From the NCBI GenBank assembly GCA_023150055.1, contig JAKLLP010000063.1:1-9281 (forward strand): 9,281 nucleotides of DNA. The letters are read 5' to 3'. The notes beneath the pieces are model-generated. The model was not told the DNA's origin and ran no database searches. It saw nothing but the letters and a program-made list of their open reading frames with translations. The first letter of the stretch is position 1, and each line of letters starts with the position of its first letter. The DNA is from Gammaproteobacteria bacterium. GTDB lineage: Bacteria; Pseudomonadota; Gammaproteobacteria; Steroidobacterales; GCA-2729495. Both the position numbers and the translations under genes were made by a program. This document shows, one piece after another, positions 8,944-9,281 of this stretch.

Positions 8944-9005
8944 GGCCTGTTCCGGGCCATTTCGGCCACCGTCGCAGTGATTCCCATCGTAGGAATAGGC
9001 CCTAG
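8940..9005. repeat. 14-base inverted repeat spanning the fliK stop codon
   Basis: CTAGGGCCTGTTCC (8940-8953) and GGAATAGGCCCTAG (8992-9005) are inverted copies with one mismatch, which would be a G-U pair in + strand RNA. They enclose 38 bases that hold smaller self-complementary pieces (GGCC at 8955-8958 and 8964-8967; ATTCC 8980-8984 against GGAAT 8992-8996). The left arm includes the fliK TAG. No T-run follows, so it is not a canonical terminator. It could be a small dispersed repeat or an mRNA 3'-end structure. Confidence 0.6.
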
Positions 9006-9037
9006 CGCTGCGTTCCGCAAATAACTTGCAAGCAATG

Positions 9038-9054
9038 CCCGCCCTTGCGGCGGG
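9038..9054. repeat. GC hairpin CCCGCC/GGCGGG
   Basis: CCCGCC (9038-9043) and GGCGGG (9049-9054) form a perfect six-base GC stem with a five-base loop (CTTGC). It abuts the next inverted repeat at 9056. Part of the structured block after fliK. Confidence 0.5.
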
Positions 9055-9055
9055 A

Positions 9056-9098
9056 GGTCTCCGCCGTCGCTCCCCGATACTCGCTTTGGGCGGAGACC
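9056..9098. repeat. 10-base perfect inverted repeat
   Basis: GGTCTCCGCC (9056-9065) and GGCGGAGACC (9089-9098) are exact reverse complements with 23 bases between them. The right arm overlaps the left arm of the next hairpin (9087-9094), so the two structures cannot form at the same time on one strand. Confidence 0.55.
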
Positions 9099-9121
9099 CC
9101 CGCCTCCAGGCGGTCCGCCCA
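9087..9121. repeat. Compound hairpin, 8-base outer and 5-base inner stem
   Basis: TGGGCGGA (9087-9094) pairs with TCCGCCCA (9114-9121), and CCGCC (9100-9104) pairs with GGCGG (9109-9113) around a TCCA loop. The two stems stack, with a five-base bulge (GACCC, 9095-9099) on one side only. No T-run follows on either strand directly, so this is not a canonical terminator. Confidence 0.55.
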
Positions 9122-9281
9122 TTACAGACCGTCAACGTTCTTGCGGGATGCCACACTAGCTGCGAAGGAAATCAGAGACAGTGACCTTTCTGCTGAATAC
9201 AAGCGGTCCGGTTAGGAATAAAAAAAGTTCTTCGCCCATCTGCGGGCCACATTGCGGCAGACAACCGCGCCGCTTAGTGCC

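Larger units (their letters stand above)
8944..9281. other. Gene-free, repeat-rich region downstream of fliK
   Basis: About 340 bases carry no frame I can support. Bases 8940-9121 are packed with inverted repeats (listed separately). Bases 9122-9281 are less GC-rich than the genes and include a run of seven A (9220-9226). fliL or another export/motor gene would often follow fliK in relatives; none begins here. A GTG at 9181 with AAGGAA upstream stays open to the window edge but reads nothing recognisable. I saw no sigma-54 element, tRNA-like cloverleaf or CRISPR repeat. Confidence 0.6.

Noticed and set aside
8890..9156. Minus-strand frames (88 and 60 codons) across the fliK end and the repeats
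   Set aside because: They consist mostly of the palindromic block plus the complement of fliK, and no domain is recognised. If the block is a dispersed repeat, such frames could be annotated repeatedly as hypothetical proteins by mistake.
9220..9277. Possible minus-strand terminator (A7 on the + strand preceded on the minus strand by a TCTGC/GCAGA stem)
   Set aside because: The stem is only five bases with a 13-base loop and stands about 12 bases from the T-run; too weak to support.
9181..9281. Possible partial gene starting at GTG 9181 with AAGGAA upstream
   Set aside because: It stays open to the window edge, but only for 33 codons. The residues do not resemble FliL or any membrane protein, and codon use (AAA, AGT, TCT) differs from the neighbours.

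Overview
The window is a stretch of a polar-flagellum gene cluster from a GC-rich bacterium, most likely a gammaproteobacterium. The gene order flrB-flrC-fliE-fliF-fliG-fliH-fliI-fliJ-fliK, with a sigma-54 two-component pair directly in front of the basal-body genes, is the arrangement of Vibrio (flrBC), Pseudomonas (fleSR) and relatives. The sequence alone does not fix genus or species. All genes are on the + strand; the long minus-strand frames are GC-driven shadows.

Layout. 2-616 is the 3' part of the FlrB/FleS histidine kinase; its phospho-accepting histidine lies left of the window. 613-2034 is the complete sigma-54 activator FlrC/FleR. 2087-7509 holds the rod adaptor FliE, the MS ring FliF, the rotor protein FliG, and the export ATPase group FliH, FliI and FliJ. 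Most of these genes are packed with stop/start overlaps (flrB/flrC, fliF/fliG, fliG/fliH, fliH/fliI) that suggest translational coupling. 7510-7620 is a regulatory gap with a near-perfect sigma-54 promoter and an inverted repeat over the predicted transcription start. 7621-8943 is the hook-length regulator FliK. 8944-9281 contains no convincing gene but is dense in inverted repeats, where fliL would be expected in many relatives.

How the genes work together. FlrB would phosphorylate FlrC, which drives RNA polymerase with sigma-54 at flagellar promoters. FliF forms the membrane ring, FliG sits on its cytoplasmic face as the rotor, and FliE joins the ring to the rod. FliH, FliI and FliJ energise and feed the flagellar type III export gate, and FliK measures the hook and switches export specificity. 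The sigma-54 promoter between fliJ and fliK suggests fliK begins its own sigma-54-dependent transcription unit, in addition to any read-through from fliE-J.

I see no undescribed multi-gene system. The items most worth checking are the promoter plus dyad ahead of fliK, the corrected fliK start, and the nested, partly mutually exclusive inverted repeats after fliK, which may be a dispersed repeat or a folded RNA/DNA element.
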